Below are positions 1 to 12,025 of a stretch of DNA of 64,000 bases, one piece after another. Position 1 is the stretch's first letter; each line of letters opens with the position of its first letter. The notes beneath the pieces are model-generated. The model was given only the letters and a program-made list of their open reading frames with translations. It was not told the origin of the DNA and did no database searches. Source of the DNA: Valencia hispanica (lineage: Eukaryota; Chordata; Actinopteri; Cyprinodontiformes; Valenciidae); contig OY747716.1 in NCBI GenBank assembly GCA_963556495.2, forward strand, positions 50,544,818 to 50,608,817. The letters are read 5' to 3'. The translations under genes were made by a program, and so were the position numbers.

Positions 1-495
1 GTTGTTCTAAATACGATGGAAGTAGGTCAGAAATAAAGCCAGGTGTAAATGGATGGAAACATTTTAAAGGAGGAGCAGCAGGAGAAGGATGCGACACGTG
101 AAGCTACAGGAAACCATGGCTGGAGCATCCCATAATATCCCAGCTCCACGGTTCTGTCAGAACCTCAGCGGGTTCTGTAAGGGGTTAACTTCTCCCTGCG
201 CTGTGACTGAAGGTAGCCAGGTTAGCATCTGCTAGCTTTGTGTGGATGAATAGAAGTCTCTCTGGGGAGAGAGCAGAGGTCGCTGGCTGTCTCCGACACC
301 CGTTCATGTTCATGTGTTCATGTGTGTGAGAGACAGCTGCTTTATGCTAACCCTCCTCCTCTTCATCCTCCTCCTCCTCCATGTCTGTAATTACAGATGA
401 CCAGAACAACAAGTTAACAGAAACAGAAGCGAAATGATGCTGAGAACAACTAAAATGTTGATGAACCATTTCAGGAAGGTGGCGGTCCGGCTGAT
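1..495. other. Non-coding, no gene seen
   Basis: Mixed-composition sequence with a short CTC-rich stretch near 355-382. No splice-framed coding segment, RNA gene or element boundary was recognised. Confidence 0.5.
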
Positions 496-713
496 CAGGG
501 GTCCGTGTAACGCTTATCACTTCCATTTTCTAAACACAAACAGACATTTGGAAAAACAGAAAGATGGATTCAAATATCCAGTTTTTCTTCTTCTTTTTCA
601 CCTTGACAAATTAAAAAATTGGATTTTTAAACTGTTTTTCCAATTTTCTGTTTTTATTCAGAGGATCAGAAATTTAGAAAATTGCAAAGTTGCGTCTGGG
701 CTCCAATTACTGA

Positions 714-756
<43 letters not shown>

Positions 757-1195
757 TGTAGAAGATACAGCCTGGCTCTATCTACAGACTGAAGGCTATA
801 TAAAGAATAGATACATAAAGCTGTATCGGGTTTTCATATTCAGGTTGCAGCTTGTTAGCCTGCGGGTTAGTATGAATATATGTTTATATATGTTTATGTC
901 CGTTCTCACAACCGGCGCAACGTCATAGAACTACGTGGAACGAGGGAGAAAATATCATTGCAGTATTGAATAATTGGAGCCCAGACGCAATTTTTACACA
1001 ATTTTGCAATTTTCTAAATTTCTGATCCTCTGAATGAAAACAGAAAATTGGAAAAACTGTTTAAAAATCCAATTTTTTAATTTGTCATGGTGGAAGAAAA
1101 ATTAAAAATTGGATATTTGAATCCATTTTTCTGCTTTTCCAAATGTCCGTTTGTGCTTAGAAAATGTAACTGATAGGCATTACACGGACCGTCAG
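496..1195. mobile_element. Fold-back (long inverted repeat) element
   Basis: Two arms of roughly 210 bp are inverted copies: about 500-711 and 971-1193. The outer ends read GGTCCGTGTAA and TTACACGGACC, and the arms share the block complementary to GGAGCCCAGACGCAA at the loop side. The spacer holds a (TTA)n microsatellite at 714-754. Flanks ATCAGG and GTCAGG may be a degraded target duplication. No transposase is present, so this is a non-autonomous palindromic element. Open frames across it are incidental. Confidence 0.6.
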
Positions 1196-1199
1196 GAAC

Positions 1200-2541
1200 C
1201 CCACTGAGAGGTCTTCCAGCTTCAGACCCGGATCTGGGATCCTCCAGGAGGAGCCGGAGAGACGGATGTCTGGGTTTGTAGCTACAACCAACCAGTGAGG
1301 CTGATTTTTATTCTCCAAACTGACTCCCAGATCAGAGGAGAGACGGCCCATAAGCCAAACCGCCCGGCGGCTTTATTCATCCTCTCCTCCAGCTCTTCCT
1401 CAGTCGTCAGCTGATGAGAAAGAAACTGCGAGCGTTTCACTTTCTCTTTGCCGCTGCGATGATTTCACACCTGAACCCTCATCAGAAGCCGTTCTGAGGT
1501 TCTGACGGGTCAGTTTGTACCAGAGCAGAAGCTGCTGCTGATGATGATGATGTGGAGGTGTCCATGTCCTTCAGCACGCCATTCCTCCTGCCTATCAGCT
1601 GTCGGGTCACATGACGGCCGGCCAACAGGCAGAGGGCCAATCAGGGCAGAGCGTCGGAGCGGCTCGTCCGGTCTGACCAGATTCACACGTTCGCTTCTTT
1701 CCCTGGCTCTCCGTCTTCTCGTCTCGCTTCCTTTTATTTCTCCGTCCACACCCACAGGACTCTCTCTCTCGCTGTCATTCCTCCACTCTGCTGAAGCTCG
1801 CTCGACCAGCTCCATCCACGCGGCCTCTGGGTGGATTGTGAAACGCTTCCTGTAGAAGGAGGGGTTGGTCTGAGCTGCAGAGAGCATCACAGATTTAACC
1901 CCACAGCAGTTTGTGGAGCATGTTGCGTGATAATTTCATGTTTTTATAACTGGAGAACCTGCAGCTTCCCGTTCACCACCTCCTCCTCCTCCTCCTCCTC
2001 CTCCTCCTCCTCCTCTCCTGACTTCCTCTGCACTTGTCCATGCCTGTCAACCAGGAGCTGAGCAGCGTTCTTCAGCACACATTCCTGCTCCTTCTCTCTC
2101 TCTCTCTGGGTTATTTTTACCAGTCGTCACTGCTGCCGCTGGAAGCATCACTTCTCCCAACTGAACGGCTCCAGATGATTCCCAGTCAGCCCAGTTACTC
2201 TGTAACATAGAGCAACCAGAACACGCATGTGAACTGGCTAATGTTTCATGCCTCGTCACTTAGTAGTGAGCTGTGTGGTTAGAAGGAAACAGGCTGTTCC
2301 TGTTCGTGCCTCACTTTACTGAACACAGCATCATTCTCGGTCGCTTTTGTGACATTTTATTATTTGTCAACTTTTGCTGAACAGTGCAAAGTTACAGAAA
2401 ACTTGTTAAAGCAACGAGACTCTGAAAAAAAGTTTTTAAAACATTCTGTCCTTTTGAATCCACAGTTTATTTTTTGATTTTACCTTTGTAAGCATTAATA
2501 AAACTATTTTTTAACCATACCACTTTATTTATATAGTACTC
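1200..2541. other. Non-coding region with CCAAT-bearing GC-rich stretch
   Basis: Mostly unique sequence with a CCAAT box at 1637-1641 in a CpG-containing stretch (1600-1830) and a (TCC)n run at 1980-2016. It could include a promoter or 5' UTR exon of RREB1, but no transcript evidence exists here. The short open frames at 1510-1890 on both strands overlap each other and look incidental. Confidence 0.3.
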
Positions 2542-2549
2542 TTAAAAAC

Positions 2550-2884
2550 TAGGGATGCACGATATATCGGCATCAACATCGGTATCGGCCGATGTTAAGC
2601 GTTTTTTAACATATCGGTCCGATAAGTAACAGAGGGCCGAGGGGGGGGGGGGGGTTATCCATGTGGTGTTTGTTTGGTCATGTGACAGCGATAGGGATGC
2701 GGCGCAGGAATGTGGGGGTGTTTAACTCGAGCAGTGAAGCAATGTAGGTGGTGTGGTTGATTTTCCACGGTGTCGAAAGTGTAGGGAAATGTACTATATC
2801 GGTAAGTATCGGTTGTCGGCCATAACAGCGGGATTAATATCGGACATCGGTATCGGCCCAATTTTTCATATCGGTGCATCCCTA
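2550..2884. mobile_element. hAT-type MITE with perfect 8-bp target duplication
   Basis: The 335-bp element begins TAGGGATGCAC and ends GTGCATCCCTA, and is flanked by TTAAAAAC at 2542-2549 and again at 2885-2892. Sub-terminal CATCGGTATCGGCC motifs occur at both ends in inverted orientation. A run of 14 G lies at 2641-2654. No coding capacity. TAGGG ends with an 8-bp duplication indicate hAT mobilisation. Confidence 0.85.
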
Positions 2885-2892
2885 TTAAAAAC

Positions 2893-5183
2893 AACATGGG
2901 AGTTGACCAAGGATGCTGAACAAAGGAAGGGACAAATAAATAGAAGCAAAGATGTGTTTAAAAGCACCATGGATGCCCAGTTTTGTAAATCAACATAAAG
3001 CTATTGTTGGCCTATAAAAAGGCATCACTTGTTTACCTAGAATTGTTTTTTTTAAATTATTCAAATCATTTTAGTATAAAAGAAATCCTTTCTCACCAAT
3101 GTTATCAGTTTCCCCACCAAAAAAAAGCTGTAAAAGCTAGCTTACTAAACCTTAACGGTTTAATATGCTAGCAAAGTCAATAAAATATTTAATAAACTTA
3201 TTAATAGAAATTGTTAATATATTCATTTTTTAGAAAGAGAGATTTAAACTCTGATCTAAAATAAATCTTAAGTTCATAAATTGTTTGTGAGCAGCTTTTC
3301 AAGGAAAACATATGCATGCTAAGAAGCTAATACTAACATGTTGCTTGTTTTAAAATTATCCCAAAGGGAATCGGTAAAATCAGTAAAAAATACATTACAT
3401 GTGTCAAAGGAAAAAACATTTAGTTTTAATTTATTTTTATCAGTAACATTAATGAATGAAATATGACTTTTCCTTCTGAAATTTAAGAAGCTTTATATGC
3501 TAACAAACTACAAAAAAATGGGCATGCTTACTAAAATCAGGAACCCCATCCCCCACTAATAATAAGTCAAACATATAATTTATGATTCAAACAGTATTTA
3601 AATACATTTTCTGTTTTTAGATAATCTTAACATGTTTTCTGAGTGTATTTTCAAGGGGGAATGAATCAAAGCTAAGAAGCTAACGCTAAACCGTAACACA
3701 CTGATTTTCTTTGTGTTAATTAAATAAATGTATTCTTTGCTTTGTGAAATCAGCTTTTGTTTCCATTTAACATTTTAACTTAGATAAATGTGTTTTTTTT
3801 CTGTAAATGGAATCAGTGCATGAGATGTGGAGGCTAGAAACGTAGCATAAAAATGCTAGCATGACTCAACAGTAACATTCTTACTCAAATATCTGTAATA
3901 AAAGATTTATTATAGTTTGTAGTGATTTTATATAACTCATGAGAGCATGAAGCCTGATATGTATCTTTGTTGTAAATGTTATCAGATCTGATTATTAATC
4001 ATTAACCTTTCTTAAAGCGTTTAGCTGCTAAGAATCCCTCTGACTGTTGCTAAAGTCAGTTAGCGGGGCTAGCTCGTTAGCCGCAGGCTTATCTGGGACT
4101 TTGTGACCGTGGTGGGGGGGCATGGTGATAAATCCTGGTTTAGGTGGGAGCTACAGCACCTCCCTGTATCAGCTTACACCTCCTTTATCTCCAACAATAC
4201 TCAGGTCATTAACACTGATAACTACTCCACCTGTTAGCATGCATTAATGTGGAGGAGCCACACGGGTCTATAGTGTCTGTTTTATTGGTTGGAACCATTA
4301 ACTCTAATCCAGGAACGCTATAGTAACCTAATAGAGGTGTAAATGTGGTTGAAGAAGAAGAAGAAGAAGAATGTGTCTATTTAAAGCATAAGTTTAGGTT
4401 AATGTGAATTGTATTTTCCAGATAAAAGCTGGATGTATCTGCTACGTCATGCATACCTCTGCATGCTCATCAGCACATTATTCTGCAGTTTTATTCCTAG
4501 TTGCTCCTAATCTGAATCAGTGATGCAGTCGGAGACGTTTTCTTTCCTCCTCACCTCCATCCTCAGTTGCCTCCTCCTAATTAGCCTTACCAACCCTCTA
4601 AGCTCTTAATCTTTTTCGGTCTCCATCCCCCCTCTCTTCTTCTTCCTCATCCCTCCATCCATAAATACATCCATGAGCTGTGCAGCCTGTTGCATCCCTT
4701 TTATCTCCCCATCTTTCTGTCTGTATCATGTGTTTCCGATAAGTTTCCTTCGTCCGGCCTCTCCCTCATCGCCTCACTTTGTCCTGCCTGACAGCAGCAG
4801 ATTATCCTCTTTGTGCCGTACAGCTAAGCCTCCATTTGCACCAGACGTGGCCTTTGTTTCCTCTGCTTCAGCATCCTCTTCCTCCTCCAGCCTGGGCCTT
4901 CTTATGTCGACTTCTGTCCAGCTGTCTTTATTGAATCAAACAGTCCACAGAGACGCTCAGGGTGTCCTTGTTATCTGACTTTGGCCTACATACTGCAGAT
5001 AACAGGTATCTGTTAGTTTCCCATCATGCAGCGGGGCTCAGCGGGTCTGCGCGGCGCTCCAGTTAGCCTTATCTGACAGCCCTGATTATATCAGCAGGCT
5101 GACCTCTGTAACTTCAGACGTGGGCTCTGTGTGTGTTCAGAGTTTAAACTGTTGATGCTTCAGAGCTGCTGGACGCAGATTTA
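2893..5183. other. Non-coding, AT-rich then mixed sequence
   Basis: AT-rich sequence with scattered GCTAGC/GCTAAC words, a (GAA)n run near 4352-4370 and a C/T-rich stretch at 4540-4880. No exon or element border was recognised. Confidence 0.45.
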
Positions 5184-5494
5184 ACATCAGGAGAACATGT
5201 GGAGAACATGTGGAGAACATCAGGAGAACATGTGGAGAACATCAGGAGAACATGTGGAGAACATGTGGAGAACACCAGGAGAACATGTGGAGAACATGTG
5301 GAGAACATGTGGAGAACATGTGGAGAACATCAGGAGAACATGTGGAGAACATCAGGAGAACATGTGGAGAACATGTGGAGAACATCAGGAGAACATGTGG
5401 AGAACATCAGGAGAACATGTGGAGAACATGTGGAGAACATCAGGAGAACATCAGGAGAACATGTGGAGAACATCAGGAGAATATGTGGAGACAC
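5184..5494. repeat. 11-bp tandem repeat
   Basis: About 27 head-to-tail 11-bp units alternate between GAGAACATGTG and GAGAACATCAG. Because 11 is not a multiple of three and the units lack stops, all plus frames are open; no protein is implied. Confidence 0.9.
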
Positions 5495-5605
5495 TGATGG
5501 CTGAACAGATTCAGCTTCCACTGTCTCATTCTGTCCATCAGTTATGTTTACTTGTTCCTCAGGAAGGCCTCACAGCCCTGGTTCTGTGTGGGAGCAGTTG
5601 GTTAA

Positions 5606-5987
5606 TATCCATCCATCCATCTGTCTGTCTGTCCATCCATCCATCCATCTATCCATCCATCTGATCTGTCTATCCATCCATCCATCCATCCATTCATCTG
5701 ATTGTCTATCCATCCATCCATCCGTCTGTCTGTCTGTCCATCCATCTGTCTCTGTCCATCCATCCATCTGTCTGTCCATCTATCCATCCATCTGATTGCC
5801 CATCCATCCATCCAATCATCCATCCATCCATCATCTGATTGTCCATCCATCCATCTGATTGTCCATCCGTCCATCCATCCATCTGATTGTCTATCCATCC
5901 ATCCATCCATCTGATTGTCCATCCATCCATCCGATTGTCTATCCATCCATCCGATTGTCTATCCATCCATCCATCCATCCAAACATC
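5606..5987. repeat. (ATCC)n microsatellite with CTGATTG interruptions
   Basis: Runs of CCAT alternate with CTGTCTGTC and CTGATTGTCTAT blocks, giving a compound tetranucleotide array of about 380 bp. It lies about 110 bp beyond the 11-bp array. Confidence 0.9.
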
Positions 5988-6227
5988 TAAGCTGTGGAGG
6001 ATTTATGGGTCCTAATTCTAAAAGACCCCAAAGACTCTGAGGTTTTATAGAAAACGATCCATAACTCCACACAAGTCATGGATCAGATCATCCATCGCTC
6101 ACCTTCCTCCCTCCATTACTAACGCTGTCAGTCATGGACTCAGCCGTTACTCATCCATCCCACACCACTTTACTTTTCTTGGGAATAATTGCGTATTCTT
6201 TTTTCGAAGAAAAATAGGACATATAAG

Positions 6228-7429
6228 CAGAAGTGGGTAGAGTACCTAAAAATTGTACTCAAGTAAAACTACTACTACATTAAATTAGTTTTACTCTAGT
6301 AAAAATAAAAAGTAGCCGTACAAAAAATTACTCAAGTAAAAGTAAAGTATTTGGTAAAAATGGTACTTGAGTACTGAGTAACATCAGATTTAATATTATT
6401 TAAATGATGTCGTCAGACATACACAAATATAAAGCAAGGGGCAAATTCTGATATTTTGTAGACCAAAATAAAGAAAAAAATGAATGACATAATTACATAG
6501 AAACAAAACAACAAATTACAACTAACAAATTTTAAGCACTTTTTTCAATTTAATACAAACACTTGCAGTAGGTGATTTACATATATATTGTAGAAAAAGT
6601 ACTTCCAGTGAAAATTTATGGTGTTTATTGTATATTTACTTGACCTCAAAATGCAACAGATAGAAAACTACATTAGAAAACCAAAGTTTGTGTAGAAACA
6701 GGAGGTGTCTTTTAATAAACTGTAGGTGTGTTTCTCTTAAAACTGGTTTCTTTTTCATTCAGTGATTTTTACTCACACTGGGTAGAACATCTCAACATTT
6801 TATTCAAATGAGAGTAGCAATAATAATAATTCATAATAATATTACTCAAGTAAAAGTAAAAAAGTATGATGTAGTTAGGCCTGACACAATGATGATTGCC
6901 CCAGAAATGATAAATGATATTATCGTTTCAACTAATGTAGTAATAATGCACATACACCCTCTGAACGGTTAATACACTTTAATTTCTAAAGAACATTTAC
7001 TACTGCAACTGGAATAAATTTTTAATATCCAGTATATATTTACAAAACAAATGAATTAATAAAAAAAAGTGGATGAAACAAAATGACCTTTCAAAAATAT
7101 GAATCTCTTGGCTCAGACAAGAAAAACAGGAAAAGCGACCAGTTAGGAGTTTAGTCAACATAAAATGGCAAACTAACAACAAAAACACTAGATATCCCAT
7201 AATACTCTGCCACTACGGATATATGGACCATATCTGCCTTTTTCCATGGTAGAAATTGTTGTGGCTGGAAAAATGTGTGAGCTCATTTTAATTAATGATG
7301 CGCCTCATTGGTTAATTGTTCATTGTGACAGACCTAAGTGGAGTAAAGCGACTCCTGAAAATACTTTTTATTTTATTTTTTTCAAATAAAGTTACTCAAG
7401 TAAATGTAATCAGTTACTTCCCGCCTCTG
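6228..7429. mobile_element. Non-autonomous DNA transposon of the CAGARGTGGG family, with a nested insertion
   Basis: The left end CAGAAGTGGGTAGAGTA and right end GTTACTTCCCGCCTCTG are inverted partners. Sub-terminal TTACTCAAGTAAA motifs recur. A sister copy lies at 61118-61733 and a decayed one at about 21725-22310. The excess length is explained by a second element at 6876-7336. No clear target duplication remains. Confidence 0.65.
6876..7336. mobile_element. Nested hAT-like MITE
   Basis: Starts TAGGCCTGACACAATGA and ends TCATTGTGACAGACCTA, inverted partners with few mismatches, inside the element at 6228-7429. TAGGNCTG ends are typical of hAT-like fish elements. The 8-bp flanks are not an exact duplication. 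No coding capacity. Confidence 0.6.
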
Positions 7430-8930
7430 GATTCTGTTTATCTGCTCAGAAAGTCTGATTGTCTCCATCTGGGCTGCTTCTCTAGATCTAAAGAACCGCT
7501 CCAGAAACCAGCCAAACCTGTGAAGGTCATCAGGTTCCTGGGTGAATTACGGACATAAATGATCATAAAAATGTCTCATATTTCACTATATTTTTTCCAA
7601 ATATTCTGTCTTCATTTCCATTCTCCGTGGTTCTGATCCCAGTTTGTTGACATCAGCGATTCTGACCCGGTTTGAGCGACTTCTTGACAGATATGATTTA
7701 TTAAACTCATTTAATTATTATAAAGAGGTTTCTACCTTAAACAAATGTGACTAAAACAAAACGTAAATCTTTACTAATCTCAGTTTTTAGTAACTGGATC
7801 CTGAAGCGACTCTCCAGCGACGGAGCAGATATATTAACGTGTTTGTTTACTGTGAGCTGTTGGTGTTTTATTAATATATGGGATTTATTGTCGCTTTGTG
7901 ACGTCTGAACGTGTTTCTGTTGGGAAAATTTTAACTCATTTTGTTTTTTAAGACTGAAAAATGATTACACTAAAACCTTAATGTGTTTTTATGATGGATT
8001 TTATTGTGATGTTTGTTGTTGTTTACTTCCAGTACCTCTGGTTGTATTAAACTGCAGGTGTGTGTGTTGTCTGTGTGTTACTGACCGTCTCTTTGTGCTC
8101 TCCCCCCTGCAGTGTGAGCAGTCCTTGCAGACACAAACACAACAAACCCCGCCCCCTTGTGCCCCGCCCCCTGAGACTCGAGCGAGCGTTGATTAACGAG
8201 AAAGAACGGGTAAATATGCTCCTCCCTTTCATCCATCCTCCATCCATCGCTGCCCTCTGACCCCAGCTTCCTCCTCTCTCTGTCCTCCACCTGTAAACCC
8301 CGCCTCCTTCCTGTCATGTGACCACCTGTCAGACTCTGCTTCACTGAAATGATGGACTTTTTTTTTGTGTTTTTTTTTGTTGCTGAAATCGTTTCGGTTT
8401 CCTCGTCCCTGCTGCTGGGCTCTGTCTATTTCCTGGATGTCTGTGTCCCCCCCATCGCTGTTGCTTCATGCTTCACATCTTCTGTTTAGATCCATCCAAG
8501 GGTTCAGAGGTCATCCAGGGAGACCTGTTGATCCTTCTGGGATCCAGTTCAACATAAACCACCTCATCTACATCACATTATACCAACTTCCAGTGTTTAA
8601 ACGACGGCTGTCTACCGTAGTAAAAATGGTATTCTAATTAATCACAGGTTAGCTGTGAATAAATCAGGATTCATCAACATTTTTAAATAAAGTACCATTT
8701 TCGGTGTAAATAAAGGATAAAACCGGATGATCTTTTTAAATTACATACAGGAGAGATTGATGGAACTTTTGTTTTGAACTCCACTGTTACATTTAAACGT
8801 TTTCCTTTTAACCTGTTAATCTTTTAGCCAGTTGCTATGACTAACTAATTGGTTAACACTTTCTGAATAATCGTTTCTTCTGAACAATATGAGGATTATT
8901 TGTTCATCAATACAGCGTACAGTATGTGCG
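7430..8930. other. Non-coding, no gene seen
   Basis: AT-rich sequence, with a GC-richer patch at 8090-8300. A CTGCAG acceptor-like site at about 8107-8112 is not followed by a recognisable coding exon. Confidence 0.4.
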
Positions 8931-8934
8931 TGCA

Positions 8935-9330
8935 TCTGGATGTGACACCGGCCCTTTACAGAGCTGCGGTGTTGGTTAGCGATGTTAGCTTGTATGTTAG
9001 CCAGTTAGCCTCATTTGCATTTTTAGTCGTCCGCTCGTTCCAGTAGCTCCTTCTGATCGCTTGCAACCAAAGACGTCTTTTGTTTGCCTTGAAAAGGTGG
9101 CGAGTCGATGGGATTCTGTAGAACTTGTTGTTTTTATCAGTGATTTGGTAAACAAGAACATGATCGCGTCTCTTTCTGCAGACGACATGCGCAGTAGAGC
9201 ATGGAGCGAAGTAGGCTGAATTGTGGGACAAAACAGGGCGGGTCGTTCTGTGCATGCGTTAAAAAAAATTAATCGCGTTAATTCCACAAATCAATCTACT
9301 TGCGTTAACGCGTTCATTCTGACAGCCCTA
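8935..9330 (-). mobile_element. DNA-transposon remnant with a THAP-like open segment
   Basis: The plus-strand right end reads GACAGCCCTA with nearby GTTAACGCG and TTAATCGCG motifs, a TIR seen in fish hAT-like elements. On the minus strand an open frame at 8956-9255 contains CRKRRDHVLVYQ, FYRIPS and NKRRLWLQAIRRSYW, resembling the C-terminal half of a THAP DNA-binding domain (basic, with WLQAIRR). The opposite TIR is missing, so the copy is truncated. No transposase catalytic core is seen. Confidence 0.5.
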
Positions 9331-11004
9331 GTATAAATATAATGGATTTAAAGAATAAATATACAGCAGCTGTCGTCTAAAGGCACCTCAGGGTTCCTGT
9401 GAAGACAGAATAAATCAGGAATTTACTTTCCATGTCTCACAAACAGGGAAAATAGACAATTAAGTAGCGTTATGAGGCTTTATTATATCAGTTTTTACAT
9501 TTTGTTTTTGATCAGTTTAACATTTTAGCCTCCAGTTAAATTGATTTATTTATATTCACTCATTACAAGCTATAAAGGGGCATTCTGCTGCTTTTTGGGC
9601 CCCAAACAGTTTAACACCTGGGTGTAAAACTGGATGTTAAACACTGGTTCTGGTTCTGGAGCTGATATTTTGGACCTTTTACAAACAGGATGATGGTGTT
9701 GAAGCTCACAGACTGGTAGTGTAGGAAGCTGGATGGGTTTAACTGGACTAACCTTAAGCCCAACAACATTTATTATTAATTAACAGTTCATTAAAACTAA
9801 ATCAAATGAATATAATTTACTATAACAAATACCAAAAAGACAATGAAGCTTTAAAAACCTCTGTTTTAAAAGGTTGTTTGTATTTATTCTAGCAGATGCA
9901 TAGTAAACAATAAATAATAATGTTTGTTTACATAAAATAAAACAAGTTAAAAGCAGCTAATTAGAAAATGGGTAAAAACATCAGATTTTACTGTTTTAAT
10001 TCATTATACATTTATAATTAGTTGAATTTTAGTGTTTAAAAGAATAAGACTACACCAGCTAATAAAAACATTTCACTTCTATTTATTAAATGATCAGTAG
10101 ATTCCTTAACATCACTTACAATTATTTATAAACAATAAAAACTACAGCCAATCATTTTTGTTTTCCTTGGATACAGTCTGTCCAGGTCTGGGTTTACTAT
10201 GTGTTTGTGTGTGGGAGGAGAAGAAGCTAACTCCTGATTGGCTGGGAGCCGGCAGATTTTTCCCCTCTGAGAGGAGCCCTCTGATTGGCCGAGGTGCTTC
10301 CCTCCCCCCTCCCCCTGGCTGCGGTATGCCGTACAGTGGAGCTGACACACCGTTGATGCTATCTCAACACTTTATCACGGCGGTTCTAAACTCCACGTTG
10401 CTCCACCGCAAACACAGCAGTCAATGTGTAACCGAGCCGGTGGGTGGGGGTGGGTGGGGGTGGGTGGGGGCTTCATAGAGTTAAAACGATGGAGGACGGA
10501 GAGGAGCAGAGCTGTTATCTGTCAGTCAGAGGAACCGAGGAGCAGAACCCGCCGCTCGGTTTCATAAGAGACTGTTAACAAGTTTGGGCAAAGTCCTGCA
10601 GGGAGACGGGAGTGGAGGATGGGTGATGGCAGCTGACTGTTATATGGGAGGGAGGAGGGAGGAGGGAGGGAGGGAGGAGGGGGTCATCGAGAAGGTCCAT
10701 CAATCTCTCTCACACATGGGGGAAGCAGCGAAGCGCTCTCTGGTGACTCCCGTGAGTGTCGGCTTCCTGTTGTGGTCGAGAGTTTGAGAAACAGAAAGAG
10801 ATAAAGACAGACATTCTTTCAGTTTCTGCTGCTGGATTCAGAGCGAAGAGAAGAGCGCCGTCGCCTCTCCTCGCCGATTCAAACCGCTGTTCCTGACGCC
10901 GCCGCTTGTGACCTTCCAAGTTTAGCTGTAAAAAACAGCCGCTTACTCAAACCGTCAGCCTGAGGTCGCCACTCTGCAGTAAATGTGGCCAGTTAAAGGC
11001 CTCA
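9331..11004. other. Non-coding region with a possible promoter-like segment
   Basis: AT-rich to about 10140, then a GC-richer, CpG-containing interval to about 10920 with two inverted CCAAT boxes (ATTGG at 10237-10241 and 10284-10288), a G-rich run at 10439-10470 and GGAGGGAGG repeats at 10648-10682. This could be an alternative 5' exon or promoter of RREB1, but no start site can be shown. Confidence 0.3.
10439..10470 (+). repeat. G-rich tandem repeat with G-quadruplex potential
   Basis: GGGTGGGGGTGGGT-type repeats supply at least five runs of three or more G within 32 bases, in the promoter-like interval. Confidence 0.6.
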
Positions 11005-11295
11005 AAGAAAAAACATTTTGTTTGTTTGTTTTAGGATTTGAATGGAACCATTAATGATGACAGTAATTTTGTAGTAAAATTAAAAGTATAACTGGTAGTT
11101 TTGTGGCTGTTTTCACCTTCTTTGGTCCAGTGGACCAACTAGATCTAGTAATAAAACTGGATGTGTTAAAGTGTGAAACGAATGATGGGACAGTTTTACT
11201 ACTGTTAAATTGAGTTTTAAAAATCACAATATATCGTCTTACTCATAGAATCGCGATACATCGTGTCGCCAGAATTTTGCCAATACACATCCCTA
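11005..11295 (-). mobile_element. Truncated hAT MITE, inverted sibling of the 13.65-kb copy
   Basis: Read on the minus strand the element starts TAGGGATGTGTATTGG at 11295 and matches the intact copy at 13654-13981 through the GGACAG-, CACTTCCAGTT- and ATTCAAATCC-type blocks. The match stops near 11005, so one end is missing. Confidence 0.6.
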
Positions 11296-11392
11296 TGATT
11301 TAACAATAATACTTATACATTTTAACCTGCTGATATAGTTAGTGTTGAGGGAAATCTGATGGTTAGCTTCGGCTGTTATGGTTTCGTTCCAT

Positions 11393-12025
11393 TAGTAGTC
11401 AGAAGTCGGAAATTCCGACTTCTGAGTAGGAACTGGAACGCCCCCCGAAGTCGGACTTCCCATATTCCACACACAAACAACACTTTTATTTTGTTAAGTT
11501 CAGAGTTACAGGCGCTACATGTAACATTAGACTCATTCTTACTACTGTGTTTTGTTGTTTCCTCCACAGCTACTATTGTTGATGCGAGGGGCGGCCATAT
11601 TGAAAGTCAAGGTCGGAGCAAGAGAAGTGGTGCATTCCATGTGTAGTCAGAACTCAGAAATTCAAACTTATGAGTGGGAAAAATCAACTGGAACGCCACT
11701 CAGACGTTGGACTTCCCACTTTCAATATGGCCGCCCCTCGCATCAACAATAGTAGCTGTGGAGGAAACAACAAGACACAGTAGTAAGAATGAGTCTAAAA
11801 TCAATGTTACGTGAATGGTCTGCAACTTTAAACTCAACAAATGGAAAAGGTTGTTTGCATATGGAAAGAACAGCTTAAAGCGATGTTTGTCCGAGGTATG
11901 ACCAACTATGGCTACCTGGACGTCGCCATATTGGAATCCTGACTTATTAACTGGAATGTTGTTTACTGGGGCGTGAAGTTAACCCAGCTCAGAGTTCCGA
12001 CTTCTGAGGTAAATGAAATGCACCA
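11393..12025. mobile_element. Composite inverted-repeat element cluster
   Basis: Two direct copies of one unit are visible (11393-11472 and 11644-11735). A 79-bp inverted repeat with one mismatch lies at 11529-11607 and 11718-11796. An outer element begins TGGTGCATTCCAT at 11628 and ends ATGAAATGCACCA at 12025. A short perfect palindrome (AGAAGTCGGAA and its complement) is near 11401-11425. The layout suggests one insertion into, or rearrangement of, a related palindromic MITE. No coding capacity. Confidence 0.55.

Noticed and set aside
434..928. 164-codon frame with a poly-Tyr run
   Set aside because: It spans one arm of a fold-back element and a (TTA)n microsatellite; no domain or splice context.
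1510..1890. Overlapping frames on both strands in a GC-rich patch
   Set aside because: No homology recognised, and simultaneous openness on both strands is common in such patches.
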